A DNA stretch of 64,000 nt from Buttiauxella sp049686335 (GCF_049686335.1 NZ_JBAVHX010000022.1:1-64000); one strand, 5' to 3'. Shown: positions 25,123-33,905, counted from the first letter of the stretch. Notes: generated by a model from the letters alone, not told the origin. Numbers and translations are program-made.

Positions 25123-26139
25123 TTAGTCTGGATAACCTTGAGGATGGCGGGACTGCCAGCGCCAGGTATCATCTGCCATTTCTTGCAGAGTCCGGCTGAC
25201 ACGCCAGTTAAGTTCATTGTCGGCTTTGTTGGCATCAGCCCAATACGCAGGGAGATCGCCATCACGACGCGGGGCGAAGTGATAATTGACCGGTTTTCCG
25301 CAAGCGGTGCTGAAAGCGTTGATGACGTCCAGCACGCTACTGCCAATACCTGCACCGAGGTTGTAAATATGCACGCCAGGTTTACCTTGTAGCGTTTGCA
25401 TCGCGGCCACGTGACCATCGGCGAGATCCATCACGTGAATGTAGTCGCGCACGCCGGTTCCATCTTCGGTTGGATAATCATTACCAAAGACGGCCAGCGA
25501 ATCACGACGTCCAACGGCAACTTGCGCGATATACGGCATCAGGTTGTTTGGAATGCCTTGTGGATCTTCACCCATATCCCCTGATGGATGTGCACCAACG
25601 GGGTTGAAGTAACGCAGCAGCGCCACGCTCCACTTTGGCTGCGCTTTTTGCAGGTCAGCCAGAATCTGTTCAACCATCAGCTTACTGCGGCCATAAGGGC
25701 TTGCAGGTGTGCCAGTTGGGAAGCTTTCAACGTAAGGGATTTGAGGTTGGTCGCCATACACGGTGGCGGAAGAGCTGAAGATGAAGTTGGTGACATTGGC
25801 AGCGCGCATGGCAGAAATCAGGCGCAATGTGCCGGTAACGTTGTTGTCGTAGTATTCCAGCGGTTTGTTAACCGATTCGCCGACGGCTTTTAAGCCAGCA
25901 AAATGAATAACGGCATCGACCTGATGATCGTGGAAGATTTCAGCCAGCAACGCTTCATCACGAATATCGCCATCGATGAACAGAGGGTGTTTGCCGCCCA
26001 GGCGTTCAATGACTGGCAGAACGCTACGCTTGCTGTTGCACAAATTATCCAGAATGACGACGTCATGACCATTTTGTAGCAGTTGCACGCAGGTATGACT
26101 GCCAATGTAACCGCTACCACCTGTTACCAATACTCTCAT
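25123..26139 (-). CDS. galE: GalE, UDP-glucose 4-epimerase
   Basis: A 338-residue extended SDR enzyme, the same length as in E. coli, interconverting UDP-galactose and UDP-glucose with tightly bound NAD. The NAD loop TGGSGYIGSH lies at residues 6-15, the catalytic Ser/Thr region in SSSATVYGDQP (near 122) and Tyr-Lys in SPYGRSK (near 147-153). The frame is open to 26181, but ATG 26139 with GGAG gives MRVLVTGGSG. First gene of the gal operon. The internal operator OI lies within its first seven to twelve codons. Confidence 0.97.
   Translation of the reverse strand: MRVLVTGGSGYIGSHTCVQLLQNGHDVVILDNLCNSKRSVLPVIERLGGKHPLFIDGDIRDEALLAEIFHDHQVDAVIHFAGLKAVGESVNKPLEYYDNNVTGTLRLISAMRAANVTNFIFSSSATVYGDQPQIPYVESFPTGTPASPYGRSKLMVEQILADLQKAQPKWSVALLRYFNPVGAHPSGDMGEDPQGIPNNLMPYIAQVAVGRRDSLAVFGNDYPTEDGTGVRDYIHVMDLADGHVAAMQTLQGKPGVHIYNLGAGIGSSVLDVINAFSTACGKPVNYHFAPRRDGDLPAYWADANKADNELNWRVSRTLQEMADDTWRWQSRHPQGYPD
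26105..26120. promoter_or_regulatory. gal internal operator OI inside galE
   Basis: On the galE strand this reads GTGGTAGCGGTTACAT, which as I recall it is the E. coli OI sequence. Its centre lies 113 bp from that of OE, almost the E. coli spacing, so GalR/HU-dependent looping should be conserved. Confidence 0.85.
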
Positions 26140-26171
26140 TTGTCGCTCCATTACGCGTATGGTATGTAATA

Positions 26172-26233
26172 AACATAGCATAACAGAGATGTCGAAAGTG
26201 TGACATGTGCTAAATTAGTGGAATCGTTTACAC
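26172..26233 (-). promoter_or_regulatory. gal promoters P1/P2, CRP site and external operator OE
   Basis: Read on the reverse strand: GTGTAAACGATTCCAC (26233-26218) is the gal OE operator for GalR/GalS. It is followed by the CRP site, whose well-matched half is TCACA (26203-26199), then by overlapping -10 elements TATGCT (P2, 26182-26177) and TATGTT (P1, 26177-26172), offset by five bases. This reproduces the E. coli gal control region element by element. Confidence 0.88.
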
Positions 26234-26371
26234 GCATCTTTGCAACACAGTCACTATCGAAAAAAATGATTATAAAACAAAGGGGCACTGACATGATGTT
26301 GCAGGTTGTCTGAAAGTCGCTGCGCTAATCCGTCTGATGTAAAAAATCAGCGCAAGCGACATCCATGATTC

Positions 26372-27853
26372 TTATTGAGGGGATGATAAATCTTCAGTTT
26401 GATAGCGATAAATCTCGCCATCAGCAACGAAGGTCAGGCGCTTCGTGATGCATTCTGGGGCATCTTCAGCGTGGTGAGAAACGAACAGCAACTGGGTTTC
26501 CCCTTCGCCAATCAAAATATCAATGAAACGACGCACGAGCTGGCGATTGAGTGGATCAAGGCCTTGCAGTGGTTCATCAAGAATTAAAAGTGTTGGATGT
26601 TTCACTAATGCACGAGCAATCAGGGCAAGGCGTTGCTGACCCCAGGAAAGGCTGTGGAATGGGGCGTCGGCGATGGCATTGTCCATACCGAGCATATGCA
26701 GCCACTGGCGAGCCAGTTTTTGCTGGCGGTCAGAAACAGCCTGATAAATACCAATCGAATCAAAATAGCCAGAAAGAACCACGTTTCGCACCGAGGTACT
26801 GACTCGGTAATCCAGATGCAAATTACTGCTGACGTAACCGATATGCTTTTTGATGTCCCAAATGGTTTCGCCACTGCCACGACGACGGCCAAATAATGTC
26901 AGATCGTTGCTATAGCCTTGGGGATGATCGCCCGTCACCAGACTGAGTAATGTCGATTTACCGGCACCGTTTGGACCCACGATTTGCCAGTGTTCGCCAG
27001 GATTTACCGTCCAGGACAGTTTATGCAAGATTGGCCTGTCGTTATATTCCACAACACCGTCACGTAGAACAATGAGCGGTTGATCCCTGGGTAAGGTGTG
27101 GCGAGCGCTCGGATCGTCGGCTTCCGGCAGCGCAACGCCCGCCAGTTTTTCACTGTGAGCCAGTTGCGCGATCAGCGCTTGTTCGAGTAGCTTTTTCTTT
27201 TCACCCACTTCAATCAGCGCACAATCGGCCAGCACGCCAGCATATTGGACAAAATCAGGAATTTCATCAAAGCGGTTAAGCACCAGCACCACGGTGTAGC
27301 CTTGCGTGCTCAACTCACCTAATAACCCAGCGAGTTGCTCACGAGATTTCACATCCAGCCCGTCAAATGGCTCATCAAAAATAAGCAGATCAGGCTGTGC
27401 CATTAGCGCCTGGCAGAGTAGAGTTTTGCGGGTTTCACCGGTCGAAAGGTATTTAAAACGGCGGGTGAGTAAAGAGGTGATGCCAAAAAGCTCCGCCAGC
27501 TGGTGGCAGCGGGCGTCATCTTTGATTTCATCCTGAATAATTTCAGCCGTGGTGCGGCCTGTATCGTTCTCGTCAGGACTCAATAAATCGGTGTTGTTGC
27601 GCTGCCATTCATCACTGACTAACTTTTGCAGCTGTTCAAATGAAAGGTGCGCAATGCGGGTAAAGCTGCACTGACGTTTGCCTTTTTGCAGGGGCAGGGA
27701 TCCGGCGAGCGCGCGGGCCAGTGCCGATTTCCCGCTACCGTTCGCACCGACAAACGCCCAGCTTTCACCGGCGTTAATGGTTAAATCGTTGAGGGCGAGA
27801 GTTCGGGTATCGTTGAGGTGGAAGATCCCTTGCGAAATATGTAACGCAGACAT
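26372..27853 (-). CDS. modF: ModF, double-ATPase protein of the mod locus
   Basis: A 493-residue cytosolic protein (E. coli ModF 490 aa) with two ABC ATPase domains and no membrane part. Walker A motifs are GANGSGKS (near 36) and GPNGAGKS (near 295), with LIFDEPFDGLD and LILDEPLQGLD as Walker B regions. It resembles molybdate ABC ATPases, but its role is uncertain and it is not essential for molybdate uptake in E. coli. It lies 86 bp downstream of modE on the same strand and is probably co-transcribed with it. Confidence 0.93.
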   Translation of the reverse strand: MSALHISQGIFHLNDTRTLALNDLTINAGESWAFVGANGSGKSALARALAGSLPLQKGKRQCSFTRIAHLSFEQLQKLVSDEWQRNNTDLLSPDENDTGRTTAEIIQDEIKDDARCHQLAELFGITSLLTRRFKYLSTGETRKTLLCQALMAQPDLLIFDEPFDGLDVKSREQLAGLLGELSTQGYTVVLVLNRFDEIPDFVQYAGVLADCALIEVGEKKKLLEQALIAQLAHSEKLAGVALPEADDPSARHTLPRDQPLIVLRDGVVEYNDRPILHKLSWTVNPGEHWQIVGPNGAGKSTLLSLVTGDHPQGYSNDLTLFGRRRGSGETIWDIKKHIGYVSSNLHLDYRVSTSVRNVVLSGYFDSIGIYQAVSDRQQKLARQWLHMLGMDNAIADAPFHSLSWGQQRLALIARALVKHPTLLILDEPLQGLDPLNRQLVRRFIDILIGEGETQLLFVSHHAEDAPECITKRLTFVADGEIYRYQTEDLSSPQ

Positions 27854-27939
27854 TTATTATCCCAATCTTTAGAGTCGGTTGCAGTGATTTACTCCAGATT
27901 TACGGATTGCCTGCGTTATTGTCAATTCGCTGGGCGCTT

Positions 27940-28731
27940 TTAGCACAGAGTGGCGATAATCACGCGATCAGCATTAAAAAATGCTATGGCTTCAGCACCT
28001 TCTACCAGTTTCTGGGTTTCTGCCACGTGATTAGGCACCGTTGCGCACAGCGTTTGTCCATCTGGCAACTGAACCAACACTTCGCTTTGCTCAGGATCTT
28101 GCTGAATTTTACTGATAATGCCGGTGAGTTGATTATCGGCACTGCTGGCCTGCTTCGCATCGGTGGTGATCTCCACCCACGGTGCCTTAATCAGCACCAG
28201 TACTTCTTTGCCGGAAATCAACCCAAGACGCTCGGCACTTTGGCGGGTCACCGCTGCACGCAAGCGTGTGGTGCCATCAGCCAGCAGAATATCAACATGC
28301 TGCTGCACTTGTTCGCTATCGCGGTGCAGAACCGTGCCGAAAAGCTGGTTACGGGCGCTGGTTTGCAGTGAGAAACGAGAAATGGCGGCAAGCAGGCTGT
28401 CGAGGGGCAGGGCGTCATCTCGCAGGACATCGAAAGCTTTTTGCTGGATTTGCGCGAGTAATTCATACAGCTGAATCAGGCGTTCGCCATAACGCGTAAT
28501 CACCGCACCGCCGCCGCCTTTACCGCCCGTCGCCCGCTCAACCAGCGTCACGTCGCTTAACTGATTCATCTCATTGATGGCATCCCAGGCACTTTTGTAG
28601 CTTATGCCTGCAAGTTTTGCGCCCTGGCTAATTGAGCCGGTATGTTGTATTTGTTTAAGTAGCGCGATACGACGTGGATCGGCGAACAGCCGCTGCTGGA
28701 GTTTCAGCGTCAGTAAAATTTCAGCTTGCAT
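27940..28731 (-). CDS. modE: ModE, molybdate-responsive transcriptional regulator
   Basis: A 263-residue dimeric regulator (E. coli 262). The N-terminal winged helix has RIALLKQIQHTGSISQGAKLAG and SYKSAWDAINEMNQLS. Two MOP molybdate-binding repeats make up the C-terminal half, marked by SARNQLFGTV and DNQLTGIISKIQ. With molybdate bound, ModE represses modABC and activates molybdoenzyme genes. In this window no modABC follows acrZ, so its main target must lie elsewhere or be missing. Confidence 0.95.
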   Translation of the reverse strand: MQAEILLTLKLQQRLFADPRRIALLKQIQHTGSISQGAKLAGISYKSAWDAINEMNQLSDVTLVERATGGKGGGGAVITRYGERLIQLYELLAQIQQKAFDVLRDDALPLDSLLAAISRFSLQTSARNQLFGTVLHRDSEQVQQHVDILLADGTTRLRAAVTRQSAERLGLISGKEVLVLIKAPWVEITTDAKQASSADNQLTGIISKIQQDPEQSEVLVQLPDGQTLCATVPNHVAETQKLVEGAEAIAFFNADRVIIATLC

Positions 28732-28859
28732 AACCTCTCCGCAATAATAAAAAAGTCATTTTCCTCTATTGCGGCAGGATGGGCAAATGGCACAAAAGGA
28801 GAGTGCGTTTTTCTGTCAGGTGGTTAGAATACTCGTTCTCACTTTTGTTGGAGGCATCC

Positions 28860-29009
28860 ATGTTAGAGTTATTAAAAAGCTTGGTGTTTGCCGTGGTCAT
28901 GGTGCCAATCGTTATGGCGGTGATCCTCGGACTTATCTATGGATTGGGTGAAGTCTTTAACGTCTTCTCAAAAGTCGGTCATAACGACCAACCGAAACAA
29001 AACCATTGA
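28860..29009 (+). CDS. acrZ: AcrZ, small membrane partner of the AcrB efflux pump
   Basis: A 49-residue single-span protein beginning MLELLKSLVFAVVMV and ending QPKQNH, the same length as E. coli AcrZ. AcrZ lies as a long bent helix in a groove of AcrB and alters which drugs AcrAB-TolC exports. The ATG at 28860 follows a strong GGAGG site. It is transcribed away from modE as in E. coli, but the gene behind it is different. Confidence 0.96.
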   Translation: MLELLKSLVFAVVMVPIVMAVILGLIYGLGEVFNVFSKVGHNDQPKQNH

Positions 29010-29015
29010 TTTCCT

Positions 29016-29040
29016 AACGCCCGCTTAAGCGGGCGTTGTC
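29016..29040 (+). terminator. Palindromic terminator after acrZ
   Basis: AACGCCCGCTT followed directly by AAGCGGGCGTT (29016-29037), a perfect 22 bp dyad then TGTCTT. It lies between the convergent acrZ and yjiN and may serve both. Confidence 0.75.
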
Positions 29041-29051
29041 TTAATCCCCGC

Positions 29052-30332
29052 CTATAAATTCAGTAACGGCAGTGCCGCAGGTATCTGTGATAACAGGTAC
29101 AAAACCAGCCCGATAGAACCCCCAACCAGCGTGCCGTTAATGCGGATAAACTGTAAATCCTTGCCGATATTCAGTTCGATTTGCTGAGACATATCCTGTG
29201 CATCCCAACTTTTTACCGTATCGCTAATGTGACGAGTCAGGAATGTGGCGAACTCCGGTGCCATTTTTTGTACAGCTTGTTCCAGATGCTCATTCAGTGA
29301 GGCTCGTAGCGCGCTGTCAGCAACCAGTGTTTCCCCCAACCACTGCCCAGCTTCAGCAATCCGCTGTTTCAAACGCGAGTCATCTGAGTTGACGTCAACT
29401 TTCAGCCATTGGCGTAAATCTCCCCACAGCTCACCCAGATAGCGATTGAATGCTTCATCTTCTTTCAGATAACTTTTAATGCTGTCCGCTTTTTCAGCCA
29501 TTTGTGGCGAGTGCTTCAGATTTTCGATGAGCTTTAAGGTTGCGCGATCGAATGCCTGGCGGATCTGGTGCCCCTGATCGTGGCTAACGTCATCTAAAAA
29601 TGAATTTACTGCACTGGAAACCAGCTCAGCGCTGTGTTCTCCAAGCCACTCTGTTGGCAACATTCTGGCTTTGCGCGGATGCTCTGTTTCCAGCCAGTGG
29701 ACAATCTGGCGGGCAATAAATACTCGTGTGCTTTCACGTTTAATCAGCGCGAGCATTTGAGCGATAACTGAATCGAGCAGTTCCTGATGGCGGTTATTTT
29801 TAGTCAGACTTTCCAATAGCAGGGCGCTTGAATGGGTCAAATCGACTTTATCAATCGCCTTGTGTACGGCCTGGCGGATCAAGCGCTGGATACGAGCATC
29901 GTCGGTCATCTCCAAAAAGGCGCTCATCACCTGAAGTAAATGCTGACCCACCCGCTGAGCATTTTCGGGTTTGCTGAACCACTGGCCAATCATATGTGCG
30001 GGTTCGTGACGACGAATCAGCGCAATCAGGGATTGAGTATCGAGAAACTTCTCTTGCACAAAGATGCCGAGGTTTTCGCCAATCCGGTCTTTATTACGCG
30101 GAATAATCGCCGTATGGCGAGATATAAAGGGAATGGGTACACGACGAAATAGCGCGACAACGGCAAACCAGTCAGCAAGCGCGCCCACCATCGCAGCTTC
30201 TGCAATGGCTTTTAAGCCGCTAACCCAGAAGTTGGGTGGTAAAAAGAGGGTGATCACAAACGTTACAGCAGCAATCAGCAGTAAGGACAGCGCAAGGCGC
30301 TTAGTTCGTTTCAGTTCAGCTATTTTCTCCAT
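29052..30332 (-). CDS. yjiN: YjiN, DUF445 membrane protein
   Basis: A 426-residue DUF445 protein, the same length as E. coli YjiN, of unknown function. There is a membrane segment near residues 12-32 followed by the family core AIAEAAMVGALADWFAVVALFRRVPIP, split by no gaps, and a second hydrophobic segment at the very C-terminus (GGSIGLVLYLLSQIPAALPLL). The middle is a long helical soluble region. ATG 30332 is preferred to the in-frame TTG at 30335. In E. coli K-12 yjiN lies near 98 min, so its place beside acrZ and tRNA-Pro marks rearranged gene order. Confidence 0.88.
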   Translation of the reverse strand: MEKIAELKRTKRLALSLLLIAAVTFVITLFLPPNFWVSGLKAIAEAAMVGALADWFAVVALFRRVPIPFISRHTAIIPRNKDRIGENLGIFVQEKFLDTQSLIALIRRHEPAHMIGQWFSKPENAQRVGQHLLQVMSAFLEMTDDARIQRLIRQAVHKAIDKVDLTHSSALLLESLTKNNRHQELLDSVIAQMLALIKRESTRVFIARQIVHWLETEHPRKARMLPTEWLGEHSAELVSSAVNSFLDDVSHDQGHQIRQAFDRATLKLIENLKHSPQMAEKADSIKSYLKEDEAFNRYLGELWGDLRQWLKVDVNSDDSRLKQRIAEAGQWLGETLVADSALRASLNEHLEQAVQKMAPEFATFLTRHISDTVKSWDAQDMSQQIELNIGKDLQFIRINGTLVGGSIGLVLYLLSQIPAALPLLNL

Positions 30333-30437
30333 CAACTAAGCATAGAACGGTGAAGGCTGAATCGGTAGCACTAATTTACGTGCGATTAAAGCGTTACTGA
30401 CGTGAACTTATTCCAGGTAATCCAAATTACAGGCAAT

Positions 30438-30466
30438 AAAAAAGCAGCCATAACAGGCTGCTTTTC
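30438..30466 (-). terminator. Terminator of tRNA-Pro
   Basis: On the reverse strand AAGCAGCC/GGCTGCTT (30463-30442) with a six-base loop, followed by a T-run (the A-run at 30438-30443 on the forward strand). It lies 14 bp after the tRNA. Confidence 0.85.
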
Positions 30467-30477
30467 TAAAAGATTTC

Positions 30478-30554
30478 TGGTCGGCACGGAGAGATTCGAA
30501 CTCTCGACCCTCGCCACCCCATGACGATGCGCTACCAGGCTGCGCTACGTGCCG
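30478..30554 (-). tRNA. proL: tRNA-Pro (anticodon GGG)
   Basis: A 77-base cloverleaf with encoded CCA. The acceptor CGGCACG pairs with CGTGCCG, the anticodon loop ATGGGGT carries GGG at 30520-30518, and the T-arm is AGAGTTCGAATCTCT. Upstream yejM and the yej genes identify it as the counterpart of E. coli proL. Confidence 0.97.
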
Positions 30555-30565
30555 ACTGAAAAATA

Positions 30566-30593
30566 ATACTACCTTTTCTGTCATGGTTTGCAA
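30566..30593 (-). promoter_or_regulatory. Promoter of tRNA-Pro
   Basis: On the reverse strand TTGCAA (30593-30588), 16 bp, then TAGTAT (30571-30566), ending 11 bp before the first base of the mature tRNA. Confidence 0.55.
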
Positions 30594-30628
30594 GATTACG
30601 CATGGCTAACTGTTTCATAAATAAACAA

Positions 30629-32392
30629 TCAATTAGCGATGAAGCGTTTCTCGTCGGTCAGCACTTGCAGCAGTAATCCCAGCTGCGGCTTGGTTTCTTT
30701 GATGGTTTCGCCTTTTAAATCGTACATCCGATAATTGCCGTTGTTATCAAGTACCAGCGTCATGGTCGGCAACGTAATCGCGAGGCTATTATTGTCCGCG
30801 CCTACTACCCAGTTATTGCGGCGGGTGGCAGCAAACAGGTCTTCACCCTGTGAATACTCATTTGCCGGGTTTTTGACGTGCAGCAGACGTTGCATCAACG
30901 TGGTCATCACATCCTGATGATCGGTGAGTTTTGCGATGCTTTGCGCAGGAGTACCCGGCCAGTGGATAACCAGTGGAACCTGAATACGCGAACGCGACCA
31001 GGCGAAAGAGTCTTGCTCTTTACCCAGTGGTACACCGTGACCTGCGGTGATAATCACCACCGTATTCTGGAGCTTACCGGAAGCTTCCAGCGCATCCAGT
31101 ACGCGTTTAATTTGCTCATCAACACTGCCTGCTGCGCGGGCATAGCGACGCGCAAAGGCTTGCTGATTACTGTCTGCCGTGATGCTGGTGCCATTAAAGG
31201 CGACCCAGGAGAACCAGCGGTTATCCTCAGAGGCGTACTGCGTCAACCAGTTAATCCATTGCGAGGCGGTCTGTGCGTCAGACTGACTTTGCGCAGAAGG
31301 CAGAGAGAAGTCAGATAACAAAGCCTGGCGATACATTGAAGAGTCGAAGCCATCGGAGGCGAAAAGCCCCAATTGATAGCCTTGCTGGTTCAATGCCGTA
31401 ATCAATGCCGCAGGGATGCGCGAGGATAAAACACCGTCCATATAGGCCGGTGAGATACCATAGAACAGGCCAAAGATGCCGTTATCGGTACCATTACCCG
31501 CGCTCATATGCTGCGTGAAGTTAATGTTGTTGCTCGCGAACTGGCTGAGGTTTGGCAAATCTTTCTGCACATGTTCGGCATTCAGACCATCAACGGTTAT
31601 TAGCAATACATTACTGCCCGTTCCCATATCGCGGAATTGCAGGTCACTGAGCGGATACTGCACCGAAACGGCTTCAGGATTACCCTGTTCCACGAGGCGA
31701 CGCTGGTACTCTTTTGCATCCAGCAAGCCATGTTTTTCGAGGAAGCGGCGAGCCGTCATCGGATACGAAAGCGGGAGGTTGGCGCGCTGCATAGTAATCG
31801 GGCGGTAGAAGTTCGCATCCGCCCAGATATACATAATGTGGCTACTAAAGAAGGCGACAAAAAACAGTACCACGACCGGTTTGGCATAATGCCTGCGCCG
31901 CCCGAGGCTGCGCAGTTTCTGCCAACTCCAGGTCGCAAACAGCATTTCAATCAGCAAAATCACCGGCACGCTGATAAACATTAGCTGCCAGTCTCGCGCC
32001 ATCTCACTCTGGTCGGGGTTAATCACCAGTTCCCAGACAATCGGATTAAGATGGAGATGGAAGCGAGTAAAGACTTCACTGTCGATAAGCAGCAGCGTCA
32101 TGCCTGCGGTGGCAAGCGCTGCCGAGACAAATCGCATCAAACGTTGTGACATCACAACAAACGTCAAGGGGAAGAGGATCAGCAAATAAGTGGCGAAAAC
32201 CACAAAGCTGAAATGGCCGATAACCGTCAGCCAGGAATAAATACGACCCGTGAGCGTTGTCGGCCAGTCGGCGACAAACAGATAGCGGCTACCCAGCAGC
32301 GTTGCCAGCAGGATATTGAACAGGGCGAACCAATGTCCCCAACTGACCATCTGGGAAACTTTTTCGCGGTAGCGCTGACGGTTAGTCACCAT
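30629..32392 (-). CDS. yejM: YejM (PbgA/LapC), inner-membrane sensor controlling LPS synthesis
   Basis: A 587-residue essential inner-membrane protein (E. coli 586) with five N-terminal spans (about residues 20-190) and a large periplasmic domain of the sulfatase/alkaline-phosphatase fold (from about 245, beginning VLLITVDGLNAEHVQ). It senses periplasmic-leaflet LPS and restrains LapB-FtsH degradation of LpxC, setting the LPS level. Typical metal residues of active sulfatases are largely absent from this family. It follows yejL by 19 bp on the same strand and is followed by tRNA-Pro. Confidence 0.95.
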   Translation of the reverse strand: MVTNRQRYREKVSQMVSWGHWFALFNILLATLLGSRYLFVADWPTTLTGRIYSWLTVIGHFSFVVFATYLLILFPLTFVVMSQRLMRFVSAALATAGMTLLLIDSEVFTRFHLHLNPIVWELVINPDQSEMARDWQLMFISVPVILLIEMLFATWSWQKLRSLGRRRHYAKPVVVLFFVAFFSSHIMYIWADANFYRPITMQRANLPLSYPMTARRFLEKHGLLDAKEYQRRLVEQGNPEAVSVQYPLSDLQFRDMGTGSNVLLITVDGLNAEHVQKDLPNLSQFASNNINFTQHMSAGNGTDNGIFGLFYGISPAYMDGVLSSRIPAALITALNQQGYQLGLFASDGFDSSMYRQALLSDFSLPSAQSQSDAQTASQWINWLTQYASEDNRWFSWVAFNGTSITADSNQQAFARRYARAAGSVDEQIKRVLDALEASGKLQNTVVIITAGHGVPLGKEQDSFAWSRSRIQVPLVIHWPGTPAQSIAKLTDHQDVMTTLMQRLLHVKNPANEYSQGEDLFAATRRNNWVVGADNNSLAITLPTMTLVLDNNGNYRMYDLKGETIKETKPQLGLLLQVLTDEKRFIAN

Positions 32393-32411
32393 AACGTGTA
32401 ACTACAATCCC

Positions 32412-32639
32412 TTAATTAGCTTTGTCTTCGCTCACGGAGGCTTGTAACGCCTCAGCGAATGAGCGAGCCAGCGAGCGGCGCTGAGCAGAAGCTACGCTGG
32501 TGTTAATCAGGTTGGTGACCATATTTCCCAGTACCATCAGGGAAAGATCGGTTGGCGTTTGGTGCTTTTCCAGCACGCTCGCCAGTTCACTCAACAGTTC
32601 TTCGACGCGTTCGTCACTATAACGGGATATTTGTGGCAT
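32412..32639 (-). CDS. yejL: YejL, DUF1414 small protein
   Basis: A 75-residue cytosolic helical protein (MPQISRYSDERVEELLSEL...) equal in length to E. coli YejL. Function is not known. It is co-directional with and just upstream of yejM, an operon arrangement conserved in E. coli. Its promoter must lie in the 258 bp shared with divergent yejK, where an ERIC repeat is inserted. Confidence 0.92.
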   Translation of the reverse strand: MPQISRYSDERVEELLSELASVLEKHQTPTDLSLMVLGNMVTNLINTSVASAQRRSLARSFAEALQASVSEDKAN

Positions 32640-32720
32640 AAATTAACAATCAATTAGATTCGGGAAAGGGCGTTATCTTACCGTAGAAGGACCTGTTTTT
32701 CTGCTTTTTTATCTTTCCCC

Positions 32721-32836
32721 TTCATACTTCAAGCTGCACGTGCGTTGGCTGCTTTCACTCACCCGAATCACTTAATGGAGTAAGCTCATCCGGATTCACT
32801 CAATTGCCGCCTTCTTGCAGCCCGAATTATTTAGGG
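32721..32836. repeat. ERIC element (enterobacterial repetitive intergenic consensus)
   Basis: About 116 bp forming an imperfect palindrome. The left arm starts CTTCAAGCTGCACGTGCGTT and the right arm ends GCCGCCTTCTTGCAGCCCGA. The core CACTTAATGGAGTAAGCTCA with flanking GGATTCACTC is the recognisable ERIC centre. It sits between divergent yejL and yejK, about 80 bp from the yejL start and 60 bp from the yejK start, so it will be part of at least one leader transcript. Confidence 0.85.
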
Positions 32837-32897
32837 GAGGTTGCACAAGGCTTCCGCCAATGGTTGAATACCGCCGAGTCTAAAAGGAGAGTTTACC

Positions 32898-33905
32898 ATG
32901 AGTCTGGATATCAACCAGATTGCCTTACACCAGTTGATCAAACGCGGCGAACAGACACTTGAAGTTGTGCTGCGCGATTCTCTGTTGGCAACGAACGGCG
33001 CCGTAGAAGAAATGATGGCCGAATTGCACCGCGTCTACAGTGCAAAAAATAAAGCATATGGCCTGTTCAGCGAAGAGAGTGAATTAGCAGAAGCCTTGCG
33101 CTCGCAGCGTAAAGGCGATGAGGATTTCCTGGCGTTCAGTCGTGCAGCGACGGGTCGCTTGCGTGATGAACTGGCCAAGTATCCTTTTGCGGATGGCGGC
33201 ATCGTGCTGTTTTGCCAGTATCGCTATTTAGCTGTGGAATATTTGTTGGTGGCGGTGCTGAATAATTTAAGCAGCATGCGCGTCAACGAAGAGCTGGACA
33301 TCAGTTCCACGCATTATCTTGACATCAATCACGCAGATATTGTGGCGCGTATTGATTTGACCGAGTGGGAAACTAATCCTGAATCCACCCGTTACCTGAC
33401 TTTCCTGAAAGGGCGAGTAGGGCGCAAAGTGGCCGATTTCTTTATGGATTTCCTCGGTGCCAGCGAAGGGTTGAACGCCAAAGCGCAAAACAAGGGCCTG
33501 TTGCAGGCGTTAGATGATTTCACTAACGAAGCGCAACTGGATAAAAACGAACGTCAGGCGGCGCGTCAGCAGGTTTATGCTTACTGTAATGAGCAACTCC
33601 AGGCGGGAGAAGAGATTGAGCTTTCGTCGCTTGCCGATGAGTTGCCATGGGCAGTCGATGACAAAAACTTCCAGCAATTCACTGCTGATAAAGGCTATGA
33701 GTTGGAAGAGAGTTTCCCGGCTGACCGTAGCACGCTGCGTCAGTTAACCAAATTTGCCGGTAGCGGTGGTGGGTTAACGATTAACTTTGATTCGATGTTA
33801 TTAGGCGAGCGTATTTTCTGGGATCCAGCGACCGATACGCTGACCATTAAAGGCACGCCGCCGAATCTGCGCGATCAGTTGCAGCGCCGGAGTTCAGGCA
33901 AGTAA
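32898..33905 (+). CDS. yejK: YejK (NdpA), nucleoid-associated protein
   Basis: A 335-residue nucleoid-associated protein of the NdpA family, the same length as E. coli YejK, beginning MSLDINQIALHQLIKRGEQT. Motifs include RYLTFLKGRVGRKVADFF and FDSMLLGERIFWDP. It is found spread on the nucleoid and has been reported to touch topoisomerase IV and gyrase; its exact role is unsettled. AAAGGAGAG precedes the ATG. It ends in a terminator shared with rplY. Confidence 0.95.
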   Translation: MSLDINQIALHQLIKRGEQTLEVVLRDSLLATNGAVEEMMAELHRVYSAKNKAYGLFSEESELAEALRSQRKGDEDFLAFSRAATGRLRDELAKYPFADGGIVLFCQYRYLAVEYLLVAVLNNLSSMRVNEELDISSTHYLDINHADIVARIDLTEWETNPESTRYLTFLKGRVGRKVADFFMDFLGASEGLNAKAQNKGLLQALDDFTNEAQLDKNERQAARQQVYAYCNEQLQAGEEIELSSLADELPWAVDDKNFQQFTADKGYELEESFPADRSTLRQLTKFAGSGGGLTINFDSMLLGERIFWDPATDTLTIKGTPPNLRDQLQRRSSGK

